From Pseudophaeobacter arcticus DSM 23566 (lineage in GTDB: Bacteria; Pseudomonadota; Alphaproteobacteria; Rhodobacterales; Rhodobacteraceae): a stretch of 64,000 nt of DNA. Below are positions 16,961 to 25,562 of this stretch, piece after piece; the first letter of the stretch is position 1; every line of letters begins with the position of its first letter. A program made the position numbers and the translations under genes. The stretch lies in the NCBI RefSeq assembly GCF_000473205.1, contig NZ_KI421507.1, forward strand, positions 4,077,057-4,141,056, read 5' to 3'. The notes beneath the pieces are model-generated. The model did no database searches. It had not been told where the DNA came from and worked only from the letters and a program-made list of their open reading frames with translations.

Positions 16961-17988
16961 TTTGCTTTTACCACCGGAATCATACCCATGGGGCGCCACA
17001 TCAGAATGGAGACCATCAGGGCAATATTGGAAATAAGGGCGGCTTTGGGCTCGATAAAGGCGATGTAGTTCTGCATCAGCCCCACCAGGAGAGCGCCAAT
17101 AAAGCAGCCCTCAACAGAGCCAAGCCCGCCGATGATCACCACGATAAAGATCAGGATCATCGCGTGATTGCCCATATGGGCGGTGATGACCTCTTGGTAG
17201 AGCGCCCACATGACGCCACCAAGGCCCGCGAGGGCGGAGCCGGCAATAAAGACACCGACAAAGACCAGCTTGAGCCGATAGCCAAGCGCCTGCACCATCT
17301 CGCCGTTCTCGACACCGGCGCGCACAATCAGACCGATCTTGGTGCGGCGCAGTACCCAGCGCATGGCGGCAAAGACCACAAGGCCCACGGCGACGGCCAC
17401 CAGGCGATATTTCTCGATTGCGGCGCCGGCAAAGGTCACCGCGCCTTTCAGCGCTTCGGGGCGGTTGAAGTAGATCTCTTCGGGTCCCCAAAGCACGATG
17501 ATCAGCTGTTCCACCACGATGAGCCCACCCATGGTGACCAGGATCTGTTTCAGGTGATGGCCATACACGGGCGCGACGATGACTTTTTCGAAGGCCCAGC
17601 CCATGGCGCCAGTGGCCAGCATGGCCCCGATGACAGCCAGCAGCACGGCGCCGAGGTTGAGCATCAGCGAGGGCGCCTCGGTCAGATGGCCCAGCCCCAT
17701 CAGCACGGTAATGCCGACAAAGGCACCAACAGAGACAAAGGCGCCATGGCCAAAGTTGATCACATCCATCAGGCCAAAGACCAGCGTCAGACCCGAGGCC
17801 ATGATAAAGATCATCATGCCCATGGCGAGGCCGGAAACCGTGAGGGTCAGCCAGCTGGCGGGATTCAGGATGGCGAGAAATCCGGCGATGGCCAGCAGCG
17901 GCACCAGCAGGACTGGCATATAGGGGCCGATGCGCTCAGACAGGGTGGTCTGGGCCATGGTGGGGGCGTGTTCAGGTGCAGCGCTCAT
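16957..17988 (-). CDS. livH: Branched-chain-type amino acid ABC transporter permease
   Basis: A 343-residue permease of the LivH type. Recognisable parts are the segment LVFGLMDVINFGHGAFVSVGA (family pattern G-x-x-N-x-x-H-G near residue 75), a long membrane core, and GGLGSVEGCFIGALLVG near the C-terminus, which resembles the coupling loop facing the ATPase. Its stop overlaps the livM start by 4 bases; livF ends 82 bases upstream. Confidence 0.9.
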   Translation of the reverse strand: MSAAPEHAPTMAQTTLSERIGPYMPVLLVPLLAIAGFLAILNPASWLTLTVSGLAMGMMIFIMASGLTLVFGLMDVINFGHGAFVSVGAFVGITVLMGLGHLTEAPSLMLNLGAVLLAVIGAMLATGAMGWAFEKVIVAPVYGHHLKQILVTMGGLIVVEQLIIVLWGPEEIYFNRPEALKGAVTFAGAAIEKYRLVAVAVGLVVFAAMRWVLRRTKIGLIVRAGVENGEMVQALGYRLKLVFVGVFIAGSALAGLGGVMWALYQEVITAHMGNHAMILIFIVVIIGGLGSVEGCFIGALLVGLMQNYIAFIEPKAALISNIALMVSILMWRPMGMIPVVKAK

Positions 17989-18070
17989 GTCTGGGCCTCC
18001 TGCGATCTATGGGGGAGTGCTCCACAGGGGAGCCAAAGGGCAAAGCGCGGCAGAGTGGGGGCGATGATCA

Positions 18071-18793
18071 TCAATGGGCCTCCATGCTGAGGCCCATCAG
18101 GCGCTCTTGCAGAGCGGCATCACGGCCGAGTTCCGCCATCTCGCCGGACCAGATCATCCGGCCATCATCCATCACATTGGCGCTGTCGCCGAGGGCTTTG
18201 GCGACGGCAAAATTCTGTTCTACCAGCAGCACCGAGGCGCCCTGGTCTTTGAGATCTTTCAGGGCCCTGGCCATGGTAGAGATGATTGCTGGCGCCAGCC
18301 CCTTGGTGGGTTCGTCAATCAGGTAAAGCTTACGTTCTTCGATCATGGCACGGGCAATCGACAGCATTTGTTTTTGCCCGCCCGAGAGCGTGCCGGCATC
18401 GGATTTCCAGAATGTTTTGAGCGGCGGGAAGGCGGTGAAGATCCAGTCCAGCCGGGCGGAATTGATCGGGCCGCTGACGGCGGCCAGGGTCATGTTTTCC
18501 GCAACCGTGAGATCGGCAAAGATACCCATGTCTTCGGGCACAAAGCCGATGCCAAGACGGGCAATGGCCGGGGTGGGCAGCTTGGTGATGTCGGTGCCAT
18601 CAAACAGGATGCGGCCCTGATGGGCGCGCCAATGGCCGATGATGCTGCGCAGGGTGGTGGTTTTGCCAACACCGTTGCGGCCCAACAGCATGGTGACGCC
18701 GCCGCGCGGCACCTGCAGGTCAACACCCTGCAGGATGTGATACTGGGCGATATTGGTGTAGACGCCATCCAGCGTCAGGATTGCATCAGACAT
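18071..18793 (-). CDS. livF: ABC transporter ATP-binding protein, LivF type
   Basis: A 240-residue cytoplasmic ATPase. Walker A is GRNGVGKTT, the signature is LSGGQKQML and Walker B is LYLIDEPTKGL. The short length and the GFVPEDMGIFADLTVAENM segment are typical of LivF. I start at the ATG giving MSDAILTLDGVY, which overlaps the livG stop by 8 bases; the upstream frame duplicates livG sequence in another frame. Confidence 0.92.
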   Translation of the reverse strand: MSDAILTLDGVYTNIAQYHILQGVDLQVPRGGVTMLLGRNGVGKTTTLRSIIGHWRAHQGRILFDGTDITKLPTPAIARLGIGFVPEDMGIFADLTVAENMTLAAVSGPINSARLDWIFTAFPPLKTFWKSDAGTLSGGQKQMLSIARAMIEERKLYLIDEPTKGLAPAIISTMARALKDLKDQGASVLLVEQNFAVAKALGDSANVMDDGRMIWSGEMAELGRDAALQERLMGLSMEAH

Positions 18794-19562
18794 CTGCGAG
18801 AATTCCTTCGAGGCCGCGGCCCATATAGGCTTCTTGTACCACATCCGAGGCCATGACCTCAGCCGGGGCACCATCTGCGGCCAGCGCGCCATTGTGCAAC
18901 ACGATGATGCGATCCGCGAGGCTGCGGATCACGTCCATCTTGTGTTCCACCAGCAAAATGCTGCGGTCTTTTTGCTGTTTCAGTTCGGCAATCAGATCCA
19001 GCACAACGGGGGCCTCATCGACGCTCATGCCGGCGGTGGGTTCGTCAAACATATAGACATCCGGGTCCTGGGCGATCAGCAGGGCGACCTCCAGTTTGCG
19101 CTGGTTGCCATGGGACAGTTCCGAAACCACCTGATCGCGTTGATCCAGCAGGCGCACACGGGCGAGGATCTCTTCGGCCTGATCTGTCAGATCCTGATGG
19201 CGCGACACCATGGACCAGAGGTTAAAGCCGCGCCCCAGTTTTGCCTGCACCACCAGCCGCAGGTTTTCCAGCACGCTCAACCCGGGAAACAGATTGGTCA
19301 GCTGAAAGGCGCGGCCAATGCCGGCCTTGGTGCGGGCAGACACGGAGGCGCGGGTGATGTCGCGGCCCCGCAGCGAGACCGCGCCGCCAGAGGCCGGAAT
19401 CTGGCCCGATATCAGGTTGAAATAGGTGGTTTTTCCGGCGCCATTGGGGCCAACAATCGCGGTGAGCTCACCAGCGTTAAAAGCGCAGCTGACGGCATCA
19501 ACCGCGACATGGCCACCAAAGCGGACGGTCAGGTCACGGGTCTTCAGAATGGGTTGGGTCAT
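18786..19562 (-). CDS. livG: ABC transporter ATP-binding protein, LivG type
   Basis: A 258-residue cytoplasmic ATPase. Walker A is GPNGAGKTT. The family features are GIGRAFQLTNLFPGLSVLEN, a signature SHGNQRKLEVA in place of LSGGQ, Walker B DVYMFDEPTAGM, and VEHKMDVIRSLADRI with the switch His. It is coupled to livF by an 8-base overlap. A terminator-like hairpin separates it from the binding-protein gene, fitting the usual excess of binding protein over ATPase. Confidence 0.92.
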   Translation of the reverse strand: MTQPILKTRDLTVRFGGHVAVDAVSCAFNAGELTAIVGPNGAGKTTYFNLISGQIPASGGAVSLRGRDITRASVSARTKAGIGRAFQLTNLFPGLSVLENLRLVVQAKLGRGFNLWSMVSRHQDLTDQAEEILARVRLLDQRDQVVSELSHGNQRKLEVALLIAQDPDVYMFDEPTAGMSVDEAPVVLDLIAELKQQKDRSILLVEHKMDVIRSLADRIIVLHNGALAADGAPAEVMASDVVQEAYMGRGLEGILADV

Positions 19563-19660
19563 TTTGATCTCGGAGTGTTCTCTAAAGGGCGCGTGCCGCG
19601 CAACTGGCTGCGCGCCCGGTCTGAGAAAAGGGGCAGACTGGGGCCTTGCGGCCCGCTGCT

Positions 19661-19697
19661 AAAACCATGGCCCAAAGACTGTATCCTCGGGCCATGG
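19661..19697 (-). terminator. Intercistronic hairpin after the binding-protein gene
   Basis: Perfect 9-bp arms CCATGGCCC and GGGCCATGG around a 15-base loop, followed on the minus strand by TTTT. It begins 20 bases after the stop of the binding protein and lies 99 bases before livG. Likely a partial terminator or 3' stabiliser that lowers livG-livM expression relative to the binding protein. Confidence 0.7.
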
Positions 19698-19716
19698 AGA
19701 TTGACTGTCTACAGAT

Positions 19717-20892
19717 TTACTGGTTGCGGATCGGGATCGGCATTTCGTCAATCGACAGCTCGCGCACCAGTTCTGGCACCGCCCATTCAACACCGTCCTG
19801 CACGGTCAGTTTGAAATGGTACATGGTCTGCAGCGCCTGGTGATCCTCAGCCCGGAAGCGCATGGTGCCCTTGGGGGTTTCCCATTCCATGCCTTCCATC
19901 GCGGTGATCAGCTCTTCGGTGTCGGTAGAGCCCGCCTTGCGGATCGCCTCAACTGCGGCGATGCCTGCGGCCATGCCCCCGGCGGTGAAGAAATCCGGAG
20001 GGCTGTCAAAGCGCTCAAAATGGGTTTTGACCAGCCAGTCATTCACCTCATTGTCGGGCAGCTCGTAGTAGTAATAGGTGCCACCTTCCATGCCCTCATA
20101 GTCTTTGAACCCTTTCAGCGCCGCGAGGATATTGCCAACGCCGGCAAATTCGATGCCAAAGCGGCCCGGATCCATGGCGTTGATCTTGCCCAGCGGGTTG
20201 CCACCGCCGGCCCAGATCACAAACAGCTTTTTGGGGCCGTCCAGGTCCTTCATGGCATTAAAAATACGCTCACCAGCGGCGGTAAAATCGGTGGTGTCGG
20301 TGGGGGCGTATTCTTCGTGGACCAGTTCGATCCCCTGGGTGGCCAGGGCCTCGCGGAAGGCGGCAACCCCGTCGCGACCAAAGGCATAGTCCTGCGCCAG
20401 AGTGGCGATCTTGACGTTGTCACCCGCCAGGGCGATGGCGCTGGAAACAGCGTCCTGCGATGAATTGCGCGAGGTGCGGAAGATATAGCGGTTCCAGTTT
20501 TCACCGGTGATGCTGTCGGCCACGGCGGGCTCAACAATCAGGATCTTTTCGTATTCCTCGGCTACCGGCAGCATTGCCAGGGCGACGCCAGAGCTGACCG
20601 GACCAACGGCGAGATCGACGTCGTCGTCGCCGTAGGCCTCTTCCAGCAGGGCCTTGCCGTTTTCGGGCTTCAGCTGGGTGTCTTTTTCGATCACCACGAT
20701 TGGCTCACCATTGATCTCCATGGTGCCGCCGGTGGCATATTCCAGCCCCAGCATCAGCCCGTCGTGGCTTTGTTTGGCATAGGCCTCAAACGGGCCGGTC
20801 TTGCCATAGATATGGGCGATCTTGATATCTGCGGTGGCGGCCGAAGCCAGTGCCAGTGCAGAGACCATTCCTGCTAGCAAAGTGCGTGTCAT
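19717..20892 (-). CDS. Periplasmic binding protein of a Liv-type ABC transporter
   Basis: A 391-residue type I periplasmic binding protein (Peripla_BP_6 family). The signal peptide MTRTLLAGMVSALALASAAT is followed by IKIAHIYGKTGPFEAYAKQ, the usual first strand. GGGAGG lies a few bases before the ATG. It heads the five-gene transporter cluster. In this family the ligand ranges over branched-chain, aromatic and other amino acids, amides and aromatic acids. The adjacent aromatic amino acid decarboxylase and homoprotocatechuate dioxygenase suggest an aromatic ligand, which is inference from context. Confidence 0.85.
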   Translation of the reverse strand: MTRTLLAGMVSALALASAATADIKIAHIYGKTGPFEAYAKQSHDGLMLGLEYATGGTMEINGEPIVVIEKDTQLKPENGKALLEEAYGDDDVDLAVGPVSSGVALAMLPVAEEYEKILIVEPAVADSITGENWNRYIFRTSRNSSQDAVSSAIALAGDNVKIATLAQDYAFGRDGVAAFREALATQGIELVHEEYAPTDTTDFTAAGERIFNAMKDLDGPKKLFVIWAGGGNPLGKINAMDPGRFGIEFAGVGNILAALKGFKDYEGMEGGTYYYYELPDNEVNDWLVKTHFERFDSPPDFFTAGGMAAGIAAVEAIRKAGSTDTEELITAMEGMEWETPKGTMRFRAEDHQALQTMYHFKLTVQDGVEWAVPELVRELSIDEMPIPIRNQ

Positions 20893-20911
20893 GTCGTTCC
20901 TCCCTGAGGGC

Positions 20912-20934
20912 GCGCCAATTTCTAGGGTTGGCGC
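20912..20934. promoter_or_regulatory. Inverted repeat upstream of the binding-protein gene
   Basis: Perfect 7-bp arms GCGCCAA and TTGGCGC with a 9-base spacer, ending 20 bases before the ATG. It could be an operator or a leader hairpin; no protein is identified for it. Confidence 0.4.
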
Positions 20935-21093
20935 AGTCTCGCTCCTGTGCCTTCAGGCTAACGGCGGCCTCGCATTCTGGTCAATTGCAGGGAAATACGT
21001 ATGTGGCGTCTCTCCCCTGCCCAAAGGCTTACTTTGCCTCTCCATCCGCCGCAAGGCGCAGCATCAGCGAGAGGCAAAGCCGGGGAGAGCAGG

Positions 21094-22503
21094 TCAGAGC
21101 GTCGCGGCGATTTCGGTGATGACAGTATGGGCCATCATCACATCGGCCTGGGTGGTTTCAAACTGACCGGCCTGGAAGCGGATCACCAGATCGCCATCGA
21201 CCCGCGTCTGGGTGAGGTAAATTCGCCCGTCGTCGTTGATAGCATTGACCAATCTCAGGTTCAGATCATCCAGATCGGAGGCGCCTTTGGGGGCATAACG
21301 AAAGGTCCAGAGCGACCACATCGGCGGCGTGACGATCTCAAAATCCGGCGTCGCGGCGAGCCTGTCATGCAGGGCTTCGGACCAGGTGATATGGTTGCGC
21401 AGGCGCTGGCGCAGCCCTTCCAGCCCATAGGTGCGGATCAGGAACCAGATCTTTAGGGCGCGGAAACGGCGGCCCAGCGGCACCGACCATTCCGAGTAGT
21501 TGATGATGCCGTCTTTGCCGTGGGTTTTTAGATATTCGGGGCTGATCGCCAGAGTCTGCACCAGATCGTCGGGGTTTTTCAAAAAATGCGCCGAGCAATC
21601 GAATTGCACGCCGAGCCATTTGTGCGGGTTAAAGACGATGCTGTCGGCGCGCTCCACCCCTGACCAGTAGTGGCGATATTCGGGGCAGATCATCGCCGAT
21701 CCTGCCCAGGCGGCGTCGATATGGCTGTACAGCCCGTAGTCTTCGGCGATTTGCAGGCAGTCATCCACCGGATCAGTGGCACCGGTGCCAGTGCCGCCCA
21801 CACATAGGATCAGCCCGGCAGGCTGCATTCCGGCGGCAATATCGGCCTCGATTGCCTGGCGCAGCGCCGCAGGGTCCATGCCGCGCCAGTCGCCTTTGAT
21901 CGGCACGCGCACCAGGTTTTGCTGGCCAATGCCGGCCACCCAGATGGCGCGATCCACCGAGGTATGCACTTCGCTGGAGCAATAGATCCGCAGCGGTTTT
22001 TGCGCAAACAGCCCCTGTTGGTTGCCCTGCCAGTTCAGCGCCTTTTCCCGCATGGTGAGGACAGCAGCCAGGGTCGCCGACGAGGCGCTATCCTGGATGA
22101 CGCCCTGAAACTCCTCGGGCAGATCCAGCGCCTGGCGCAGCCAGTCCATCATCCGGGTTTCCATCTCGGTTGCTGCCGGAGAGGTCTGCCAGAGCATACA
22201 TTGTGGCGCGATGGCCGAGGTGAGGAACTCTGCCAGCACCGAGGGCGCCGCGGCATTGGAGGTGAAATAGGCAAAGAAACGCGGGTGCTGCCAATGGGTG
22301 ATCCCCGGCATCACGATCTCTTCAAAATCGGCAAAGATCGCTTCCATGCCCTCACCACCCTCGGGGGGCGTTGCAGGCAGGGCGTTCAGCACCTCGCCGG
22401 GTTCGGTGCGGGCGCGTACCGGCTTGTCGCCAACGGTCAGGTGATAGTCCTGCGCCCAATCCGCAATGCGGCGGCCCCAGCCTGAGAATTCATCCCATTT
22501 CAT
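21094..22503 (-). CDS. Aromatic-L-amino-acid decarboxylase (PLP group II)
   Basis: A 469-residue pyridoxal-phosphate enzyme that removes CO2 from an aromatic amino acid (DOPA, tyrosine, tryptophan or phenylalanine). Lys295 in NPHKWLG binds PLP; His180 in SEVHTSVDRA stacks on it and Asp263 in HIDAAWAG pairs with its nitrogen. The active-site loop SPEYLKTHGKDG keeps the Tyr that marks decarboxylases; aldehyde synthases carry Phe there. The stretch PLGRRFRALKIWF and WQHPRFFAYFTSN near residue 71 are typical of the animal/plant AADC group. The start gives MKWDEFSGW. It lies 75 bases behind hpaD on the same strand, so tyrosine or DOPA derived amines are plausible products. Confidence 0.88.
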   Translation of the reverse strand: MKWDEFSGWGRRIADWAQDYHLTVGDKPVRARTEPGEVLNALPATPPEGGEGMEAIFADFEEIVMPGITHWQHPRFFAYFTSNAAAPSVLAEFLTSAIAPQCMLWQTSPAATEMETRMMDWLRQALDLPEEFQGVIQDSASSATLAAVLTMREKALNWQGNQQGLFAQKPLRIYCSSEVHTSVDRAIWVAGIGQQNLVRVPIKGDWRGMDPAALRQAIEADIAAGMQPAGLILCVGGTGTGATDPVDDCLQIAEDYGLYSHIDAAWAGSAMICPEYRHYWSGVERADSIVFNPHKWLGVQFDCSAHFLKNPDDLVQTLAISPEYLKTHGKDGIINYSEWSVPLGRRFRALKIWFLIRTYGLEGLRQRLRNHITWSEALHDRLAATPDFEIVTPPMWSLWTFRYAPKGASDLDDLNLRLVNAINDDGRIYLTQTRVDGDLVIRFQAGQFETTQADVMMAHTVITEIAATL

Positions 22504-22578
22504 TGTCAAAACTCCAGTGTTCGGGCCTTGGCCCGGATAGCCCCCACCCAAGGGAAGGGGGCTGTTCTCATTGTTATA

Positions 22579-23559
22579 CTAAGGGGCGATAATTGGCTGT
22601 GCCTTGAGGGCGCTTTCTTGGGTGGCGGCGCCTTCAAACGTCGAGCCTTCCTCGAACCAGCTGCGTGGCGCCGGCTCCCCCCAAAGCGTCTGGCGCTGTG
22701 GGTCTTTGAGTGACCATTTGATTGCCTCGTGGTCGGGATCAACGGTTTGATAATCCGAGCAATAGATCTCGATCCGATGGCCATCGGGGTCACGCACATA
22801 GAGGAAAAATGCGTTGGAGATACCATGGCGGCCAGGGCCGCGTTCGATATTGCTGACATAGCCGGTGGTGGACATCAGATCGAGCAGATCAATGATGTTG
22901 AGCGGTGTCGGCACCCAAAACGCGGTGTGATGCAGGCGCGGGCCGGTGCCATTGGTAAAGGCCACGTCATGCACGCCGCCCTTGCGGTGCATCCAGGCGG
23001 CCCAGACCTTGCCGCTTTCGTCGTCCTCTGTGTACTCCGTCACCCGAAAACCGATCTCGTTGTAAAAGGCGACGGAGGCATCCACATCCGCCGAGAACAT
23101 GTTGAAATGGTCAATCCGCAGGGGTTTTACCCCGTTATAGAGCCTGTATTTCTGGTGAATGGGCTCCAGGCGCTCCATCTTTACATAGAACTCCAGCGGA
23201 ATGCCCCAGGGGTCACGGGTGCGTAGGGTGCGTCCCATATGAGGGCGCTCGACCCAATCCACCGGCAGGCCTTTGGCAGCAAAGAAGGCTGCGGCCTTGT
23301 CGAGGTCGGGCGCGTCATAGAGCTTGAACCCCAAGACACCGACATCGGCGCTATCGGCCTGAACCAGCACGATGCAGTGATGGCCGCGTTCCTCCATGGC
23401 CCGCAGATAGATGTGGCTCTCGTCTTCCTGGGTTACCTGTAGCCCCAGGATCTCGACGTAGAACCTGCGAGAGGCTGCCAGATCGGTGACGCGGTACTCT
23501 ACATGGGACAGCCGGACGATGTTGAAAGGAGGATAGAGCACGGGGGCGGGAACTGGCAT
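22579..23559 (-). CDS. hpaD: Homoprotocatechuate (3,4-dihydroxyphenylacetate) 2,3-dioxygenase
   Basis: A 326-residue type I extradiol ring-cleavage dioxygenase with two VOC modules, like the Brevibacterium fuscum enzyme. Metal ligands are His151 (RIDHFNMF), His211 (RLHHTAFW) and Glu264 (HRIEIYCSDY); the second-sphere acid/base His corresponds to His197 (VHDVAF). RNPWGIP-like RDPWGIPLEFYV and RGPGRHGISNAFFLY are also family marks. It forms a pair with the decarboxylase and faces an HpaR-like regulator. The other hpa genes (B, C, E, F, G, H, I) are absent from the window, so the ring-opened product must be handled elsewhere. Confidence 0.9.
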   Translation of the reverse strand: MPVPAPVLYPPFNIVRLSHVEYRVTDLAASRRFYVEILGLQVTQEDESHIYLRAMEERGHHCIVLVQADSADVGVLGFKLYDAPDLDKAAAFFAAKGLPVDWVERPHMGRTLRTRDPWGIPLEFYVKMERLEPIHQKYRLYNGVKPLRIDHFNMFSADVDASVAFYNEIGFRVTEYTEDDESGKVWAAWMHRKGGVHDVAFTNGTGPRLHHTAFWVPTPLNIIDLLDLMSTTGYVSNIERGPGRHGISNAFFLYVRDPDGHRIEIYCSDYQTVDPDHEAIKWSLKDPQRQTLWGEPAPRSWFEEGSTFEGAATQESALKAQPIIAP

Positions 23560-23599
23560 GGGTGGGCTCCTAAGTGGAAACGGGGGGACCGGAGAGGTT

Positions 23600-23620
23600 C
23601 ACATTTGTTGTTAACATGTG
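23600..23620. promoter_or_regulatory. Candidate HpaR operator
   Basis: In the 144-base divergent spacer between hpaD and hpaR, CACAT at 23600 and ATGTG at 23616 form an inverted repeat around a TGTTAACA palindrome (23609-23616). The size and AT-rich centre fit a MarR-family site. It lies about 40 bases upstream of hpaD and 85 upstream of hpaR. Confidence 0.45.
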
Positions 23621-23703
23621 TAGCAATTTGGTGGCGTTCTGTCAAACGGTGAAAATGCGCCTCCGCAATTGCCTTTGGGCAGGATTATGAGTGATAAGCA
23701 GAT

Positions 23704-24138
23704 ATGAAAAATCGTTTGCCATCTACCGCCCGCTCTTTGCCAATTGCCTTGTTACGGGCGCGTGAACGCGTGATGGGGCCAATCCGGCATCTGCTGAGCG
23801 ATGTGGATCTCACGGAACAACAATGGCGGGTACTGCGGGTTGTGCAGGAAAACGACGGCATTGATCCAACCGAGATCGCCGAACAGGCCTGCCTGTTGCT
23901 GCCCAGCCTGACGCGGATCCTGCAAAAGCTGGACGAAAAAGGGCTGATCAGCCGTAAACGCGACAAGGTGGACCGGCGCCGCCAGGTGATCCGTATCACC
24001 GCAGCGGGGGGCAAGATCATCGAGGCCAATATCGCCGCCAGCATCGCCATTGTGGACCGCACCCGCGAAAAAATGGGGCAAGAGCGCTATGAGGCGCTGC
24101 TGGATCTTCTGAACGAACTCGACAAGATCGAGCTCTAA
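23704..24138 (+). CDS. hpaR: MarR-family regulator of homoprotocatechuate degradation
   Basis: A 144-residue winged-helix repressor. It matches HpaR in length and pattern: LPIALLRARERVMGPIRHLL, LTEQQWRVLRVVQE, ACLLLPSLTRILQKLDEKGL (recognition helix) and RKRDKVDRRRQVIRITAAG (wing). It is divergent from hpaD and so very probably controls it, with a homoprotocatechuate-like inducer as in enteric hpa clusters. It converges on the glycerate kinase gene with 6 bases between stops. Confidence 0.85.
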   Translation: MKNRLPSTARSLPIALLRARERVMGPIRHLLSDVDLTEQQWRVLRVVQENDGIDPTEIAEQACLLLPSLTRILQKLDEKGLISRKRDKVDRRRQVIRITAAGGKIIEANIAASIAIVDRTREKMGQERYEALLDLLNELDKIEL

Positions 24139-24144
24139 GCAAGC

Positions 24145-25410
24145 TTAGCCTGCTGCCCGCCGCAGAAAGACCTGAACATCTGCCACATTGGTGCCGGTGC
24201 CACCGCAGACCAGCAGGGCTTTGGCGGCTTTGAGCGCGGCGTAGCTGTCGTTATTGGCCAGCAAAGCAGCAGGGTCCTTGCCCGCATCGGCAATTGCCTG
24301 CCAGGTCTGCGGTGTGGCAAAGCCGCCGGCGGCATCGGTGGGGCCGTCACGGCCATCTGTGCCAGCCGAGAGGAACAGCCAGTCTCCGCTCAATTCGGAC
24401 GCGCCGCGCTGGGCCATGCGCAGGGCCAGTTCCTGGTTGCGGCCGCCGCGCCCGTTGCCCTGCAGGCGCACGGTGGTCTCACCGCCAAAGATCAGCGCAA
24501 CGGGCTGGTCTGTCGGCGCTGCCTTGGCCGCTTGCAGGATCTCTTCAACCGCCGCGCAGACATCGCCGACCAGATGATCACTGACCAGCTGCGGCTGCCA
24601 GCCCAGGGCACGGGCGCGCTCCATCATCGCTGCAAGGCTGTGACGGTTGGAGCCGATGAGGTTGTTGTGCGCCACTGGCAGGGCGCTGTGGCTCTGCTCC
24701 TGTGACAGATGGGTTTTGACGGTCTCGGGCAGGTCCTGCCAGATCCCGGCTTGCTGCAACAGGGCGCGCGCCGCCGCCGGGTCCCCCAGCGCCGAAACAG
24801 TCGGACCCGAGGCAATGGCGCGCAGATCGTCGCCAATCACATCCGACAGGATATAGGCCTGCACCGAAGCCGGGGCGGCATGGCGCAGCAGGCCGCCACC
24901 TTTCAGCGCGGACAGTTGCTGGCGCACCAGGTTCATGTCGTTGATTTCCAGCCCCGAGGACAGCAGCGCCGCGCCAACAGAAGCCTTGTCCGCCAGGCTG
25001 ATCCCCGCCGCCGGGGCCACCATCAGCGAGGAACCTCCCCCAGAGACCAGCACGGTGACGCGGTCCTGCGCGGTGGTTTGCGACAACAGGTCCATGACCG
25101 CTGCTCCGGCATCGGCGCTGGCCTGATCCGGCAGCGGGTGCGATCCGGCCAGAACCGTTGCACCGGGGACTTCTGTCAGGTTTTCGGGATTGGTGACCAC
25201 AAGCGCCTGACGCGGTTCAGGGATATGGCGCAGCATTTCCCGCATCATTGGAACCGCCGCTTTGCCGAGCGCCAGAATATAGCTCTGCCCGCCGGGCTCC
25301 AAAGCGGGGAGCGGCGTCGAGAGCAGCGCCTGCCTGAGCGCTTTTGCGGGGTCGGCGCGGGCCACGGCGGCGTCAAACAGGGCGCGGGCGTCTTGGGGAA
25401 GGGGGGTCAT
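24145..25410 (-). CDS. Glycerate 2-kinase (MOFRL/DUF4147 family)
   Basis: A 421-residue protein of the GckA/TtuD family that phosphorylates D-glycerate to 2-phosphoglycerate; older annotations call it hydroxypyruvate reductase. The N-terminal DUF4147 domain has ILALGKAA, VTNPEN, GSHPLPDQ and VLVSGGGSSLM; the C-terminal MOFRL domain has LIFGGETTVRLQGNGRGGRNQ split over 305-330 and LSAGTDGRDGPTDAAGGFA. In Rhodobacterales it serves the serine/glyoxylate route. It appears to be a single-gene transcript. Confidence 0.9.
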   Translation of the reverse strand: MTPLPQDARALFDAAVARADPAKALRQALLSTPLPALEPGGQSYILALGKAAVPMMREMLRHIPEPRQALVVTNPENLTEVPGATVLAGSHPLPDQASADAGAAVMDLLSQTTAQDRVTVLVSGGGSSLMVAPAAGISLADKASVGAALLSSGLEINDMNLVRQQLSALKGGGLLRHAAPASVQAYILSDVIGDDLRAIASGPTVSALGDPAAARALLQQAGIWQDLPETVKTHLSQEQSHSALPVAHNNLIGSNRHSLAAMMERARALGWQPQLVSDHLVGDVCAAVEEILQAAKAAPTDQPVALIFGGETTVRLQGNGRGGRNQELALRMAQRGASELSGDWLFLSAGTDGRDGPTDAAGGFATPQTWQAIADAGKDPAALLANNDSYAALKAAKALLVCGGTGTNVADVQVFLRRAAG

Positions 25411-25562
25411 CTTGCTCTTTACCTTGCGTTGGCAGCGGGCGAACCCTCGCCGTGTTACCGCTAAATCTATGGCGGTTTTGCCTGAGCCTCCGGGGTTAGG
25501 TCAAGGGGGGCGGATCGCAGCTGCGGACGGCAGCAAGCGCGGGCCGGGCCAGACCCCTGCCC

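Noticed and set aside
21094..22503. The PLP decarboxylase as a glutamate decarboxylase or aromatic aldehyde synthase
   Set aside because: The overall pattern (PLGRRFRALKIWF, WQHPRFFAYF) fits the aromatic group, and the loop residue is Tyr, not the Phe found in aldehyde synthases.
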